From: Bursaphelenchus xylophilus
Lineage: Eukaryota > Nematoda > Chromadorea > Rhabditida > Aphelenchoididae
DNA: 64,000 bases
Assembly (NCBI GenBank): GCA_904066235.2
Contig: CAJFCV020000001.1
Coordinates: forward strand, 13,635,291 to 13,699,290
Reading direction: 5' to 3'
The translations under genes were made by a program, and so were the position numbers. The notes under the pieces are model-generated. The model saw only the letters and a list, made by a program, of their open reading frames with translations, was not told the DNA's origin and did not search any database. This document shows, in pieces, positions 10,381 through 21,005 of the stretch. Every line of letters starts with the position of its first letter. The stretch's first letter is position 1.

Positions 10381-10948
10381 CTTATTTAACCTGCACGTTT
10401 ACACGGAGCTTCTGCTACAGCGAGCAAAGTTTCGCAAGCCCGTCAAGACAATGGCCGTCTGCAAATTCCCCCAACACCACGCCGGACATCATGGGGTCGG
10501 CTGACAACAACAGGCTGCCAAAAAACAAACTCGTTTGTGCGCCGCGATCGATCAGCCGACGCCGGCGGCGCGTTCATAAAAACGGCGAGGCGTCGCGGCG
10601 GTCATTCATCATCGGTTAGCAACATAATGAAATTATGGGGTCCGTAATCGAGCCGGGCCCTCCGGACCCGACCCGCGCGCTGTGGAAGTCAAGGTCGTCG
10701 TGGAAGAGGGGGGCCGCTGGAGGAAGGTCAACGATTCCGGAGACGCCCATGGGATTGATGGTGGTGTTGCGGACGGTTGATGTTCTCATATGACAAAGGC
10801 AACGAGGACCGCACAAAATATGCCGTATGTCACGAATCGCATTCACAATAACTTACAAACTATGAAGCTTTTTTTGGGCTGTTTAAAAATAACTTTTTAT
10901 CGGTTCTTGTTGGGTTTGGAGTAATTTTAGTAACAAGGTAGTACTCTC
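10381..10948. other. GC-rich unassigned island
   Basis: Not a repeat by comparison within the window. It contains a CATAAAAA box near 10575 about 30 bp upstream of a TCATTCATCATCGG stretch. The minus strand of 10625-10800 reads as a codon-biased open frame (see separate entry). It may be a promoter plus exon of an unidentified gene. Confidence 0.35.
10616..10846 (-). CDS. Possible unrecognised exon (low confidence)
   Basis: A 76-codon minus-strand frame with two in-frame ATGs. From the second half on (MGVSGIVDLPPAAPLFHDD and following residues) the codons end mainly in G or C, like the RGS exon in this window. There is no recognisable domain, no convincing acceptor or donor and no neighbouring exon. 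The GC-rich island could produce such bias by composition alone. Confidence 0.2.
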   Translation of the reverse strand: MNAIRDIRHILCGPRCLCHMRTSTVRNTTINPMGVSGIVDLPPAAPLFHDDLDFHSARVGSGGPGSITDPIISLCC

Positions 10949-11099
10949 TCAGTCTGCCGGGAAAATAATGTGGAGTAGCTGAAGAAAAACTTTAAAATGG
11001 CCTCGTTGCAATCGCGCACCAAATCTTTAGCCGTCGCAAAGCGATGATGGCCGATTCCCAGGCGCAATGAACCCACATTACTTTCCCAACAGACTGACA
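10949..11099. mobile_element. Fam-1 MITE, complete
   Basis: CAGTCTGCCGGGAAAATAAT at the left, 'acattactttcccaacagac' at the right, about 150 bp, 'GTGGA' subfamily. Confidence 0.8.
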
Positions 11100-11103
11100 T
11101 TTT

Positions 11104-11310
11104 AGTCTGTCGGGAAAATAGGACAAATCCATGATAGGCAGTCCTGTTTATGGGTCAAGTGCAGTTTTCCTCCTTTTTCACGGTTTTTACGACGCATCAA
11201 GACGCCGGAAGCGCATCGTGCAAATAAGGTCATCACCAACGCAATAGTAACACTTTGTCGGGAAAATAACGAGCACAATGTCAATGGGCCAATCGCTGAA
11301 GTGAAAAGCA
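11104..11310. repeat. Two Fam-1 end fragments
   Basis: AGTCTGTCGGGAAAATAGGA near 11105 and CTTTGTCGGGAAAATAACGA near 11252 are left ends without matching right ends. Confidence 0.6.
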
Positions 11311-11311
11311 A

Positions 11312-11419
11312 CGGATTTGCATCCGGGACGTATCAAAAAATGTGGCAAAATACCTCCCTCTCCAAGTGAAAAAACTCCAATTTCAAGCTTACAACTGGAT
11401 CAGGTCGGTCACTATAGCT
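11312..11419. repeat. Fam-4 element, shortened
   Basis: 'catccgggacgtatcaaaaa', 'acctccctctccaagtgaaa' and the end 'actggatcaggtcggtcact' are Fam-4 signatures. Close in structure to the copy at 23091-23250. Confidence 0.65.
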
Positions 11420-11454
11420 GTGCCGTTAAAACAACAAAAAAAAACTGAAATTTT

Positions 11455-11611
11455 TAGTTTGTCGGGAAAATAATGAGCAACACTGCCGTTGCGGCAATCG
11501 CGTCGCTGAAATGAAAAGCAATTTGATTTTGCCGCGACACAATTCATTTTCTCGGCAGCGATGCGATTCGCAATGTGACAGAGCGCTCATTATTTTCCCG
11601 ACGGGCTGATA
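11455..11611. mobile_element. Fam-1 MITE, complete
   Basis: AGTTTGTCGGGAAAATAATG to 'cattattttcccgacgggct'; AGCAC subfamily with the 'cgctgaaatgaaaagcaatt' interior. Confidence 0.8.
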
Positions 11612-12220
11612 GACTTCTAGACCTAATATTATGTTTACTGTATCGATCACATATCCTTTTTAAAAGTGCGGAGACTTTTTTTGCACCTTCAATAAAGCAT
11701 GGAATTTGCATCGTTTAGTATGTATAGTCATTGCATGTTTTTGTGTGAGTACTGTATTCCAAATCGCTTCTATTTTCATTTCATTGATTCTCTTCCATCC
11801 TACAGTATTTACATTTCTTTTCCTTTTCGGTACTGCTTTTCAATGCCCTCCAATTTCTCTCTTTCCATCATCTTTTTTCCGTTGGCAACAACAAATGCGG
11901 AAGAACAAAAATGAAACAAAAAAGTGATCCCGGTCGCGGGAATTGGTCGATGGAAAAGAGTGGCGACAGACACGAGACTTGTTCGCTCCGTTTCTTTATG
12001 GACCTGGGCGCGTGACCGGAACAACGGGGGGCTCTAAAGGTGTTAACGAGGAGTCATAAGGTCCGCTGTAATGTTTCCTTCCGCTCTGATGACCAATGCG
12101 ACCCGAACTGTTCGCTTTTGTCATCGGCGTTTGCGGGATGCTGAAGGAGTCGGAGAAAAGAGGAAAATAAAGTGAAGAGACAAGGGGAAAATGCAAAATT
12201 TGCATTTTTATGATAAAAGC
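11612..12220. other. Unassigned sequence
   Basis: Pyrimidine-rich on the + strand between 11750 and 11880 and mixed elsewhere. Two overlapping hydrophobic + frames (11699-11927) are explained by T-richness. No gene supported. Confidence 0.35.
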
Positions 12221-12225
12221 AAGGA

Positions 12226-12679
12226 CAAGGGAAGTACCCGAAATGCGACGCTCAGATTTTCTTTAAATTTTGCACACACATTGGCCATGAACTAAGTATC
12301 AATTCAGGAAGGTTTTAGCTCGTGCTTTGCAAGCGCCACTGAAATATTGAACGAGCTTTGCGACCGAGGGAGTACGCTAAACGCGGAGAGCGGTCAGAGA
12401 GAAAAAGGCTTTTTGGCCATAACTTTGCCAGTTTTGTGTGGGAAAATTTGATTTTTTGTAGAAACATTATCCTTTACGGTTTGAAATAGGCATGAAACTT
12501 TTTGTGCCGAAATTCGACAAAAAGTGTTTTTTTTTTTTACTTTATTTTTTGCTCTAAAAGTCTCGGTTGTTTCTGCAAAGCGCAAGCTAGGATTCTCGTA
12601 TATATATTTTAGAAAAAATATTCTAAATTCGTGCCAAGTTTCATCAAAATCTGGGCGTGGATTTGGAGTACTTCCCCTG
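12226..12679. mobile_element. Fam-2 MITE, near full length
   Basis: Starts CAAGGGAAGTACCCGAAATG and ends with GGAGTACTTCCCCTG; about 454 bp with the standard interior. Terminal mutations indicate an older copy. Flanks are GGA and TGA rather than an exact duplication. Confidence 0.75.
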
Positions 12680-12727
12680 TGAATACTATCCTATTGTCTA
12701 GTTAATTGCTCAGGGAAAAAGCCACAT

Positions 12728-12886
12728 ATCAGTCTGTCGGAAAAGTAACGGCGAGTCGTCGCATCAAAATGTCTTGCCCCGCCGCTATCGCGCACCAAAT
12801 CCCAAGCCGCGGCTTGCAGTCGCAGAGCGATGATGGGCGATTCCGAGGCGCGACGATCCGCCGTTATTTTCCCGACAGACTGATAT
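12728..12886. mobile_element. Fam-1 MITE, complete
   Basis: CAGTCTGTCGGAAAAGTAAC to TTATTTTCCCGACAGACTGA, flanked by TAT/ATA. Subfamily with the interior 'gggcgattccgaggcgcgac', shared with the copies at 14312, 28684 and 44013. Confidence 0.85.
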
Positions 12887-12969
12887 CTGACTCTTTGGGC
12901 GGTAATTGATGACCTAACGGCCACTCAAAAAGTTTATTGTGTGCAATCAAAAGAATCGAACATGTTGTC

Positions 12970-13165
12970 GGCTAATATTTTCATAAAATGCATGGACATT
13001 TTTTCTTTTTCGTACAGTAAATTCTGATTTTTTCTTATACTTCTCGCCAATGCACAGTGCATTTTTAAAACCCAAAAAAAGGTGAAATGCACGGTGCAAA
13101 ATGGAGGTTATCTTGTGCACGGTGCGGCCGCGACAAATCCCCATACACTTTCTGAAAATACCAAT
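12970..13165. repeat. Fam-3 element, short
   Basis: 'aatattttcataaaatgcat' at the left and 'catacactttctgaaaatac' at the right enclose GCACAGTGC, GCACGGTGC and degenerate sites. Confidence 0.65.
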
Positions 13166-13560
13166 ATTGACATCCATGTCTGCTTACCAACAACGTTTTT
13201 TCCGCCATCCTTATTTACCGCTCGTAAATCTTCTTCAGAACACAAGATGATCACCCCTCCGGGCTTGATCCATTGCACTCTTACGGAGAACCGGATCAAA
13301 AAAGAAACATGGCGCTCGCATCCTCCAACTCGTTCCGCTGAACAGACGTTGACAAAAAAAGAGAGTTTGAAACCTGTGAAAACGGATCCTCCGTCGGCGT
13401 TGTCGTCCGCGCGGCGTTCTCAACGCGGTGACTTTTGATTTTTTCTCCCGCACGTGTGACGAGATATATCGAAGCGAAAAGTGACAGTAATTGGAGACGG
13501 AGGCTTTGCGAAAAAGTCAAAATGATAAAAAAATTAAGAAAATTTTTTGCAGAATTGACT
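13166..13560. other. Unassigned sequence
   Basis: No match to the repeat families. Open frames on both strands (13082-13438 + and 13296-13592 -) have no recognised domain or splice context. Confidence 0.35.
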
Positions 13561-13562
13561 GA

Positions 13563-14008
13563 AAGGGGAAGTACCTCAAGTGCGACGCTCAAATTTGCAT
13601 GAAACTTGGCACAAATTTAGAATAATTTTTTATAAGATATATGCGAGAATCCTAGCTCACGCTTTGCAGAAACAACCGAGGTTTTTAGCTCGAAAGTCGG
13701 CGAAAATTTAGGACTTTTTGCCGAATTTCGCGAAAAATTTGATGCCTATTTCAACCGTAAAGGATAATGTTTCTACAAAAAATCAAATTTTTCCGCACGA
13801 AACTGCCAAAGTTATGGCCAAAAAGGTGTTTTCTCTCTGACCGCTCTCCACGTTTAGCGTGCTCTCTCGGCGGCAAAAATCGTTCGATATCTCGGCGGCG
13901 CACGCAAAGCGCGAGCTAAAACTTTCAGGAATTGATATTCAGTCCATACCCGAGGTGTGTGCAAAATTTTAAGAAAATCTGAGCGTCGCGCTTGGAGTAC
14001 TTCCCCTG
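13563..14008. mobile_element. Fam-2 MITE, near full length
   Basis: Left end AAGGGGAAGTACCTCAAGTG, right end CTTGGAGTACTTCCCCTG, 446 bp. Flanks TGA and TAA fit a TNA target with one change. Confidence 0.8.
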
Positions 14009-14311
14009 TAAATAAAACCAAAACTTTTCTTTGAACGCTCTCCGCATTCCGCGTGCTGTCTTGGCCGCAATCAATCGCCAATTGGACAAAGTTTGATAAC
14101 CCATTGATCACATCAAAGGCCACTTAGCCCCTTGTCATGTCGCATCACAACAACAATTTTTTGTTGGCTTTCGTTACGAAACCACTATGGTTTGAAGACT
14201 GTAAAAATGTTACAAAATAAAAATCGGCGAATGAAAAAGATTCTTCCTTGTAAACCAAAAATTCATATCGTCAGAAGACCGGAAACCTTCTGTGTACCAT
14301 CCATGGAACAT

Positions 14312-14469
14312 ATCGGTCTGTCGGGAAAATAATGGCGGATCGTGGCGCCTGGGAATCGCCCATCATCGCTCTGCGACTGCAAGCCGCGGCTTGGGATTTG
14401 GTGCGCGATAGCGGCGAGCCGAGACATTTTGATGCGACGATCCGCCGTTATTTTTCCGACAGACTGATA
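14312..14469. mobile_element. Fam-1 MITE, complete
   Basis: GGTCTGTCGGGAAAATAATG to TTTTTCCGACAGACTGATAT; same subfamily as 12728 but in opposite orientation. Confidence 0.85.
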
Positions 14470-14499
14470 TATGACTTCCAAAAGAAAGAAAGGCCAAGG

Positions 14500-15030
14500 C
14501 TTTCGGGTCAACGACAGTTCGGGTGAACACAAAATCGATCGATACGGGGCGTAGGGCAGGATACCCAAAGGAAAGGTGGTAGGAAGTGCGTGCAAGTCTG
14601 GTAAAGCCGTTGGATGGCCGGCGGGCACTCGGCGAAGACTCGGCGGAGACTTGGCGAACACTTGCAATATGACTCTTTCTAACTTTCACTATTTACCCTG
14701 AATTATTGTAGCATATAACAGACCAAAATTTGCGGGGAAAAACGAAGATCCATAACTTTTGGCTAGATATTATTTGGATGTGAGTACATGTAAAATACCT
14801 CAAAATAGGCGAGCGCTACCCTAGGACCCGTTCAATCTTATTATTTCTACTAACCGAGCCTTCTCCTAGCCTCTCCCATGCAAAGAATGACGAACCGAGG
14901 CGATCCATAGTTGACCCGAAAAGGCATAGCGCCGATTTTTCTTGTAAAATACGATAAACTTTTCCAGATCATCTCCCTGTCAACGGAGCAGATGAACCAG
15001 CTGCATTTTTTACTCATCACCCGAAAAGCC
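14500..15030 (+). repeat. Fam-6 copy carrying a fragment of the Na+/H+ exchanger last exon
   Basis: The Fam-6 body matches the copy filling intron 7 of the exchanger gene, including the otherwise unshared 'aagaatgacgaaccgaggcg' (58233-58252). It then continues past the element into 'tgtaaaatacg', a 'ttttccag' acceptor and exon sequence. Bases 14968-15006 match 58336-58374 at 36 of 39 positions. After a ~13-base gap, similarity resumes ('tttactc' then 'cgaaaag') to about 15030. The coding frame is lost, so this is a gene fragment. Confidence 0.85.
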
Positions 15031-15140
15031 CAGGGACCGAAAAGGCGCCAGCCGAAAGGACGGGGACCGAAAAGTCTCCCACCCCAAAAGCCGGGCCCGA
15101 AAAGGCGGGGACCGAAAGTGGGGGGACCGAAAAGTCAGTC
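15028..15140. repeat. Short tandem array of GGGACCGAAAAGNC-like units
   Basis: About seven degenerate units reading GGACCGAAAAGG, GGGACCGAAAAGTC, GGGCCCGAAAAGGC and so on. The unit resembles the terminal GACCCGAAAAGTC of Fam-6, suggesting local amplification of an element terminus. Confidence 0.7.
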
Positions 15141-15147
15141 TCCCGTT

Positions 15148-15265
15148 ATAAGCTATCCTAGGACCCGTTCAATCTTTTATTTTTACCAACTAAACATTAT
15201 CCTAGCCTCCCCCATGCATACAATGATGACGCGTACTGTCACTAACCCGAAAAGTCGTAGCGCCA
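15148..15265. repeat. Fam-6 right-end fragment
   Basis: 'tcctaggacccgttcaatct', 'ctcccccatgcatacaatga' and AACCCGAAAAGTCGTAGCGC match the right end of Fam-6. Confidence 0.7.
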
Positions 15266-15289
15266 TTTTAAATTTTACCATGAACAGTC

Positions 15290-15560
15290 TCGTGCGCATT
15301 TCTACCATAGAGAGGAATTCTTCGACAAAAAAGCAATTGTTTTCGGTATGGAACTGCTCCGCATTAAACCAATTTTTTCCGCGCAAAACTGGCAAAAATA
15401 TGGCCAAGATTTGCTTTTCTCTCCTCTCTCCACTTTTCTTGTAATCTCTCGGCAAACATTGCTGAATATCTCGGCCGCCTCTGCACAACAAAAGGTGAGA
15501 CTTTCACACACCATTTCAAGTCCAATGCTGCAAACTTGTGCAAAATTCAAAGACGATCTG
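15290..15560. repeat. Degenerate Fam-2 segment
   Basis: 'accatagagaggaattcttc', 'ttccgcgcaaaactggcaaa' and 'tctcggcaaacattgctgaa' match the diverged Fam-2 subtype also seen near 8560 and 56220. Confidence 0.5.
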
Positions 15561-16000
15561 TAAATTTCTATCCATCGTGTTCATTATTCTTTGTGATCTC
15601 TCATTCCCCCCAAACTCTTCCGGTTTTCGTCGCTTAACGTGCGTTCACTTACACCACGACCACCTAGACTTTTATGGTGATGAAGTTTTTTTGCGCTTAC
15701 GTCTGGAAAATCCGGATGAAGCGACGAAAAACCACGAATTCGTCTGATGCGAAAAGAGCAAGGCATTTACAGCTTGAAGAACCGGTCGAAATTCCAAGGA
15801 ATTCTGCAAGACATTGGATTATGACAAAATGCCAGGATTAATGAAAGGAAACTGGGCCTGGAGGCTTGCTGAAAAAATGTAAACAGAAAGTGTAGGCTTG
15901 GAAATATGATATGTATACAAGTGCAGGGATTGCGATGCTCAGATTTTGATGAAATTTGACAGACATTTAGAATTTTTTTTTCTTAGACTGTGCGATTTCG
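15561..16000. other. Unassigned sequence
   Basis: Nothing recognised apart from a Fam-2-like word 'cgatgctcagattttgatga' near 15931. Confidence 0.35.
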
Positions 16001-16449
16001 GCGCTACGACTTTTCGGGTCAGCGACAGTTCGGGTCAACGATGCTGTGGATCGCGTCGGTTGATCGTTGCATGCATTGGGGAGGCAGGAGGAGGCTTAGT
16101 TAGCAGAAATAATAAGATTGATCGAGTCCTCGGACATGACCAATAATTAGGTGAAAGTTACGGATTTTCGTTTTCTGCCGCAAATTTTGGTCTTTTAGTA
16201 TATGCTACAGTAACTAAGATTAAAGAAAACCAACGCTAACAGCTGAAATTATAAAAAGCGAACGTATTACAAGCCTTCTCCAAGTCTCCGCCGAGCCTTC
16301 GCCGAGCGTCCGCCGCCCATCCAACGGCTTTGTCAGCCTTTGTGGACCTTTCATACAACCTTTTTCTTGGGTATCCACCTGCTCTACACCCCGTATCAAT
16401 CGACTTTGCAACGACCCGAACTGTTATCGATCCGAAAAGTCGGGACGCG
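16001..16449. mobile_element. Fam-6 element, complete reference copy
   Basis: Left end GCGCTACGACTTTTCGGGTC with a following 'cgacagttcgggtcaacg'; right end 'cgacccgaactgttatcgat' and CCGAAAAGTCGGGACGC are the inverted counterpart. About 449 bp. The interior contains GCCGAGCCTTCGCCGAGCG and 'aataataagattgatcgagt'. No coding capacity; superfamily undetermined. Confidence 0.8.
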
Positions 16450-17270
16450 ACATTTTTTTGCGAATTTTGGCATGAAAAGTTTCACGCCTTTTGAGTTTTT
16501 TTTATGTGATGACTTTCCAGGTTTAATGTAACTTTTATTTGAAACTTTTATTTAAAGTCGAATTTCTTCAAGTCAAAATTTCAACTCATCCAGGAAGATA
16601 AATCGCCTATGAAAGTGATCCATCAGAGTTGTTCCGGGTCCTCCGAGGCCGATGACTCTTTGAACTTTGCTTTTCTTCCTATTCAACAGTCACAAAAACA
16701 TAAAAATATCACAACCTCCCCAATTTTTGATTTTTTCCGGCTTAAAAACCGCCTAAATTATAGATCATACAAAACTGAGAGGGAGGCCGGAGAAAAAAGG
16801 ATTTTAGTTAGAGACATGAAACTCCTGAGATTTTTAAGGCCCTCTGGGCAAAAGAGGGAATAAAAGACAGGTTTAAAATGAGAAAAAATAGTGCAAATGT
16901 CGAGAGTGTCTGGTTTAGAGAGCAAAAAAAATTTTTGTTTCTTTGGCCGCTAAATTATTTATATCCACTTCCCCATCCGCTATTATTGATGGGTATCGCC
17001 CTTAATTATGGGTGTTTCAATTAGAAGAGGGTGTCGAATTGATTGCCGCCTTGAGGCATTCCATTTTGGGGTAATTGTGGTCGGTGACTACGCCGAAAAT
17101 GTGGTCAAATTCGAAGGTTATTAGGGCCAATGGAGGTGATGATTAAGGGTATTTCGAAGCTATAACGGGAAGTTTGTGAAAGCTCGGGGTTGAATATGAA
17201 AAAATGACATCTTGGGAGGAATGAGGAGGGAGAGAATGATGAAACTCCTTTGGCTAATTTTTGAGAAAAC
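16450..17270. other. Unassigned sequence
   Basis: Low-repeat region with short + frames (16609-16863). No domain, signal or splice evidence. Confidence 0.35.
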
Positions 17271-18070
17271 TTAATCTAAAGGTCCTAGCTCAAGCTTTGG
17301 GAGAGCAGCCGAGATATTCAACGATCTTGAGAGAGTACGCAAAAGTCGGAGTGAAGTCAAAGAAAGGGGATTTTTGCCCATATTTGGGGCAGTTTCTTGC
17401 AGAAAAGATTTCTGCTCATACGATTCTGAAGTGATTTCCTTGCTCTGTTCAAAAGCTAGCCCTACTTGAGATTACATAAATGGATTTTGGCTCGATTTGT
17501 TCTCTCGAATTTTGGGAAATGACGCGTTCGATGGAAGCGGTCTATTGATTATACAGTTTATATGATATTAAGAATCGCCTTCGTCATCTTTATCCATTGT
17601 AATTTTTTCTCTGACTTACAGGGTGTTTCGAGGAACATGTGGAGAAAAATTAATGGTCCACTTGTCGGCGAAGGGTCGTCGGGAAAAAACGTAAAATTTT
17701 TGGCAAGAAATTCGGCGAAAGCCGGTGGATTTTCGGGCATTTCCAATCGCCGATTATGGATATTGACCGATTTCTTTTGGGCGACTTTAGAACGGTCTCT
17801 TTCTCTCTAGGACGATACTCCAAGTGCGTCGCCCAGACTTGAATGAAACTGGGCGCAAAATTAGGATAGTTTTTGCTGAAACATGTGAGGGGCTCACGCT
17901 TTCAGACGGCCCAGATCGAGACCTTCTAGCTATTTTTTGCAGAAGCGACGGAGACTTCTGGGTCAAAAGACATTGTCATGCGAATTTTGACATTAAAAGT
18001 TTCATACCTATCTATATCATAGAGGGTAATGTTTCCAAAAAAACTCAATTTTTCCCCGCTAAACTGTCAA
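17271..18070. repeat. Degenerate Fam-2 fragments around an AT-rich core
   Basis: 'ctagctcaagctttgggaga' near 17285 and 'actccaagtgcgtcgcccag' near 17817 mark two diverged Fam-2 pieces. Between them (17480-17800) is unassigned sequence with no supported gene. Confidence 0.45.
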
Positions 18071-18076
18071 ATCTTA

Positions 18077-18524
18077 CAGGGGAAGTACTCCAAGTGCCAC
18101 GCTCAGATTTTCTTTAAATTTTGCACACACGTGGGATGTCAACGAAATATGAATTCCTGAAAGTTTTAGCTCGCGGTTTGCGGGCGCCGTCGAGATATCG
18201 ACCGATTTTTGCCGCCGAGAAAGCACGCTAAACGTGGAGAGCGGTCAGAGAGAAAAACGCTTTTTGGCCATAACTTTGGCAGTTTCGTGTGGAAAAATTT
18301 GATTTTTTATAGAAACATTATCCTTTACGGTAGAAATGAGCATGAAACTTTTCGTGCCGAAATTCGGCAAAAAGTCCTAAATTTTGGCCGACTTTCGATC
18401 TAAAAATCTCGGTTGTTTCTGCAAAGCGCGAGCTAGGATTCTCGCATATATCTTAGAAAAAATTATTCTAAATTTGTGCCAAGTTTCATCCAAATCTGAG
18501 CGTCGCACTTGGAGTACCTCCCTG
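18077..18524. mobile_element. Fam-2 MITE, complete, TTA duplication
   Basis: CAGGGGAAGTACTCCAAGTG to 'cttggagtacctccctg', flanked by TTA at 18074-18076 and 18525-18527. 448 bp. Inserted at the edge of an older Fam-2-like segment. Confidence 0.85.
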
Positions 18525-19005
18525 TTAACACAAATTGCAACGATCTTCCTCAACTCCCAATCTCCTCTACTTTTATTAAATATACAATTCGGCCACACAT
18601 TCTCCGTCTGTTCCGCTGACATCTTCCAACCTTTGAGGGGCTGCTCATTTCATTCTCGAATAAACAGTGGCGCGTGAGATTCCCCCCCCCCGTGGCGGCC
18701 CTTCCCGTGTGCGTGTTTAAACGGAGACGGCCGCAGGGCCCCGGAGGTGCGCTCTCATCTCAATATTCCCCTCTTTTTTCGCGAAATTCCCCCAAGGCTT
18801 TTTGGATATCGAAATTTGTGGGTTTGAATTAATTTTTGGCCCTTTTGTCGGGGTTCTTTGCTGCTTGAAGGCTGGTATCGTCTTGTAGTCACTTTTACCA
18901 TACTCTAACATTTATATAAGGCCTCTTGTCTGCACTTTGGAGGAACCATTAGGGCAATTTTAGGGCTGAATTTTGCCAGAATTCGACGAAAGTCTCGAAT
19001 TTGGC
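18525..19005. other. Unassigned, partly GC-rich
   Basis: Includes a C10 run near 18682 and a GC-rich patch to 18750. No gene supported. Confidence 0.35.
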
Positions 19006-19011
19006 GGATAC

Positions 19012-19159
19012 CAGTCTGTCGGGAAAATAATGTGGATTTGTCGCGGCAAAATGTCTCGCAGTGTCGCTGTCGCGCCTCAACTAGCCAGAAAGCCATTTCA
19101 ACGCCATAATGGGCGATTCCGAGGCTCGACGAAACCGCATTATTTTTCCGACAGACTGA
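19012..19159. mobile_element. Fam-1 MITE, complete, followed by a partial copy
   Basis: CAGTCTGTCGGGAAAATAAT to TTATTTTTCCGACAGACTGA. A second left end 'agtttgtcgggaaaatagtg' begins at 19164 and decays within ~60 bases. Confidence 0.8.
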
Positions 19160-19532
19160 GTTTTAGTTTGTCGGGAAAATAGTGAACGCACTGTGGCTGC
19201 GCCAATCGTGTCACTGAAGCTTTAGCAAACGAAAATCTTCCTTTATCGCCGCAAATTCCGCATAGACTCTTCGTTTACAGTTCCAAATGCTTGAGTGATT
19301 TCTGCAACATGCACCGTGCAAAGACAACTGCAAAGACCGAGTATTTCACTGCTGTAAAACACTATATTTCTAGCGCAAAGTCATTTTTCTTTTAGTTCAT
19401 TTGACGGGGGAATTGTCGACGAAAGTTTTTTTTGTCTTGGCGACTCTCTTCATTTTGCACACTCTCTCAGAAAACGATTTCTTTGTTTATTTTTTCGAGG
19501 GCTAAAGTTTGCAGAGATGAATATGCGGGCTA

Positions 19533-19858
19533 CTACAGTGGCAGGCCTGATCCAGTGGCAAAAAACGTACCATTTTGTATTTTTTGTTGAAAAAGACGCC
19601 AAGAGTTGGCTAAAAGTTGGTCTTAATTACAGCGGGGGATCTGATCCAGAAAAAGCGTATCATTTTGCGCCCGGGAAGTATCAAAAATGCAGCAAAATAC
19701 CTCCCGCTCCATGTGAAAAAACTCCGATTTCAAAAGCGCGCCCGCTCTTTTTGTGAGGGAAAGGGCGCGTATTTCAGTTTTTTTTAAATTGTAATGGGAG
19801 GTATTTTGCCACGTTTTTAATACTTTTTTTTGCCAATGGACCCGGTCCCTCACTGGAG
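19533..19858. mobile_element. Fam-4 element
   Basis: TACAGTGGCAGGCCTGATCC at the left and GACCCGGTCCCTCACTG at the right. The interior has two opposed 'tgatccag' units and the 'acctcccgctccatgtgaaa' motif. Confidence 0.7.
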
Positions 19859-19867
19859 TTGCTTCCT

Positions 19868-20045
19868 TAAGTCGATGAAATGATTTTCGACGCTACGCAC
19901 TGTGCGAAAACACAAGTTTGCTTTGCACTGTGCAATCTCTAGCTTTACGCACCGTGCAACAAGTTATTTTAAGACTGTCGCTTACTGACATTTTTTGCGC
20001 AATAAAAACGCTAAAAATCACTTCAGCGAGTCCGCGAACGCTCCC
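19868..20045. repeat. Fam-3b fragment
   Basis: 'cgctacgcactgtgcgaaaa', 'tttgcactgtgcaatctcta' and 'cgcaccgtgcaacaagttat' follow the Fam-3b order. The right end is degenerate. Confidence 0.6.
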
Positions 20046-20568
20046 GCATCCCTCTCTGCACGTCATGTCGCGTATAAACTTGTGTTTTGACATATTTCCC
20101 CCTCTCTCCACATTTGCCCTTCATCTTGGTCGTCTCTCGGTTGCGAGCGCTCCGTTCGGGCCGGAATGCCTGCGGCCATTCGGCCCTCATTATGGTGCGC
20201 CCTCATTTGCGGCCGAGCAGGGGAGCGAGCGGCTGCGGCGGTGGCGGCGGCGGGGAAAGCCAAATAGAAACGGATATGGTCTCTCGTTTTAATTTTTTCG
20301 GCCGCGCCGCTCTCCATTCCATTCCAGCACCGGCCCGTCCCCGCATTCCTCGCCCCGGACGGCTTGGTGTTCCACGGGCCGGCTCCACGTTCGGTTCCGT
20401 ATTTTAGGGACGGGAGAGGGAGGTATTTAGATTTGGCGATATTCTTTGGCTGTGACCGGATTATTATTTGGTTTGATGGGGAAAAATATATTTTTTTGAG
20501 TTAAGAAACTACCTTATTTCTCCATATATTATTACTTGGATAAGGTACCAAACTGATAGGGCTCTCTA
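20046..20568. other. GC-rich unassigned island
   Basis: Contains a GGC/GGA triplet-rich core (20215-20260). Open frames on both strands are low-complexity. Possibly regulatory; no gene supported. Confidence 0.35.
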
Positions 20569-20714
20569 TCAGTTTGTCGGGAAAATAATGTGGATTTTTC
20601 GCAGCACAATCGCCCATAATCACAAACCCAATCCCCAGCTGCGACTAGCCGTCGCAAGGCCATAACGGGCTTTCAAGGCGCGACAAATACACATTATTTT
20701 CCCGACAGACTGAT
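20569..20714. mobile_element. Fam-1 MITE, complete
   Basis: CAGTTTGTCGGGAAAATAAT to ATTATTTTCCCGACAGACTG; 'GTGGATTT' subfamily. Confidence 0.85.
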
Positions 20715-20734
20715 TTTAGCAATATGATAAATAT

Positions 20735-21005
20735 ATAAAGTGCATAGACATTTTTTTCGGCCCGCACGGTGCACAAAAAAAGCCTCACTTTGCACAGTGC
20801 ATTACACTTTTTTTTTTGGTTTTTGCACTGTGCATTCGTAATATCGTTGCCTAAGACTTTGCACAGTGCAAACGGCTGTTTCGTAACTTACATTGTGCGA
20901 AAAGAAAAAAATTTACTATGCGTTGGCGACAAGCATGGGAAAAAGTTCAAAATCCATTGTGTTATAGAGAATAAAAGTCCACGCACTTTATTAAAAATCA
21001 ATCAT
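20735..21005. repeat. Fam-3 element
   Basis: 'aagtgcatagacatttttt' at the left and 'acgcactttattaaaaatca' at the right, with GCACGGTGC, GCACAGTGC and GCACTGTGC sites and the 'ttggcgacaagcatgggaaa' segment. Confidence 0.7.
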
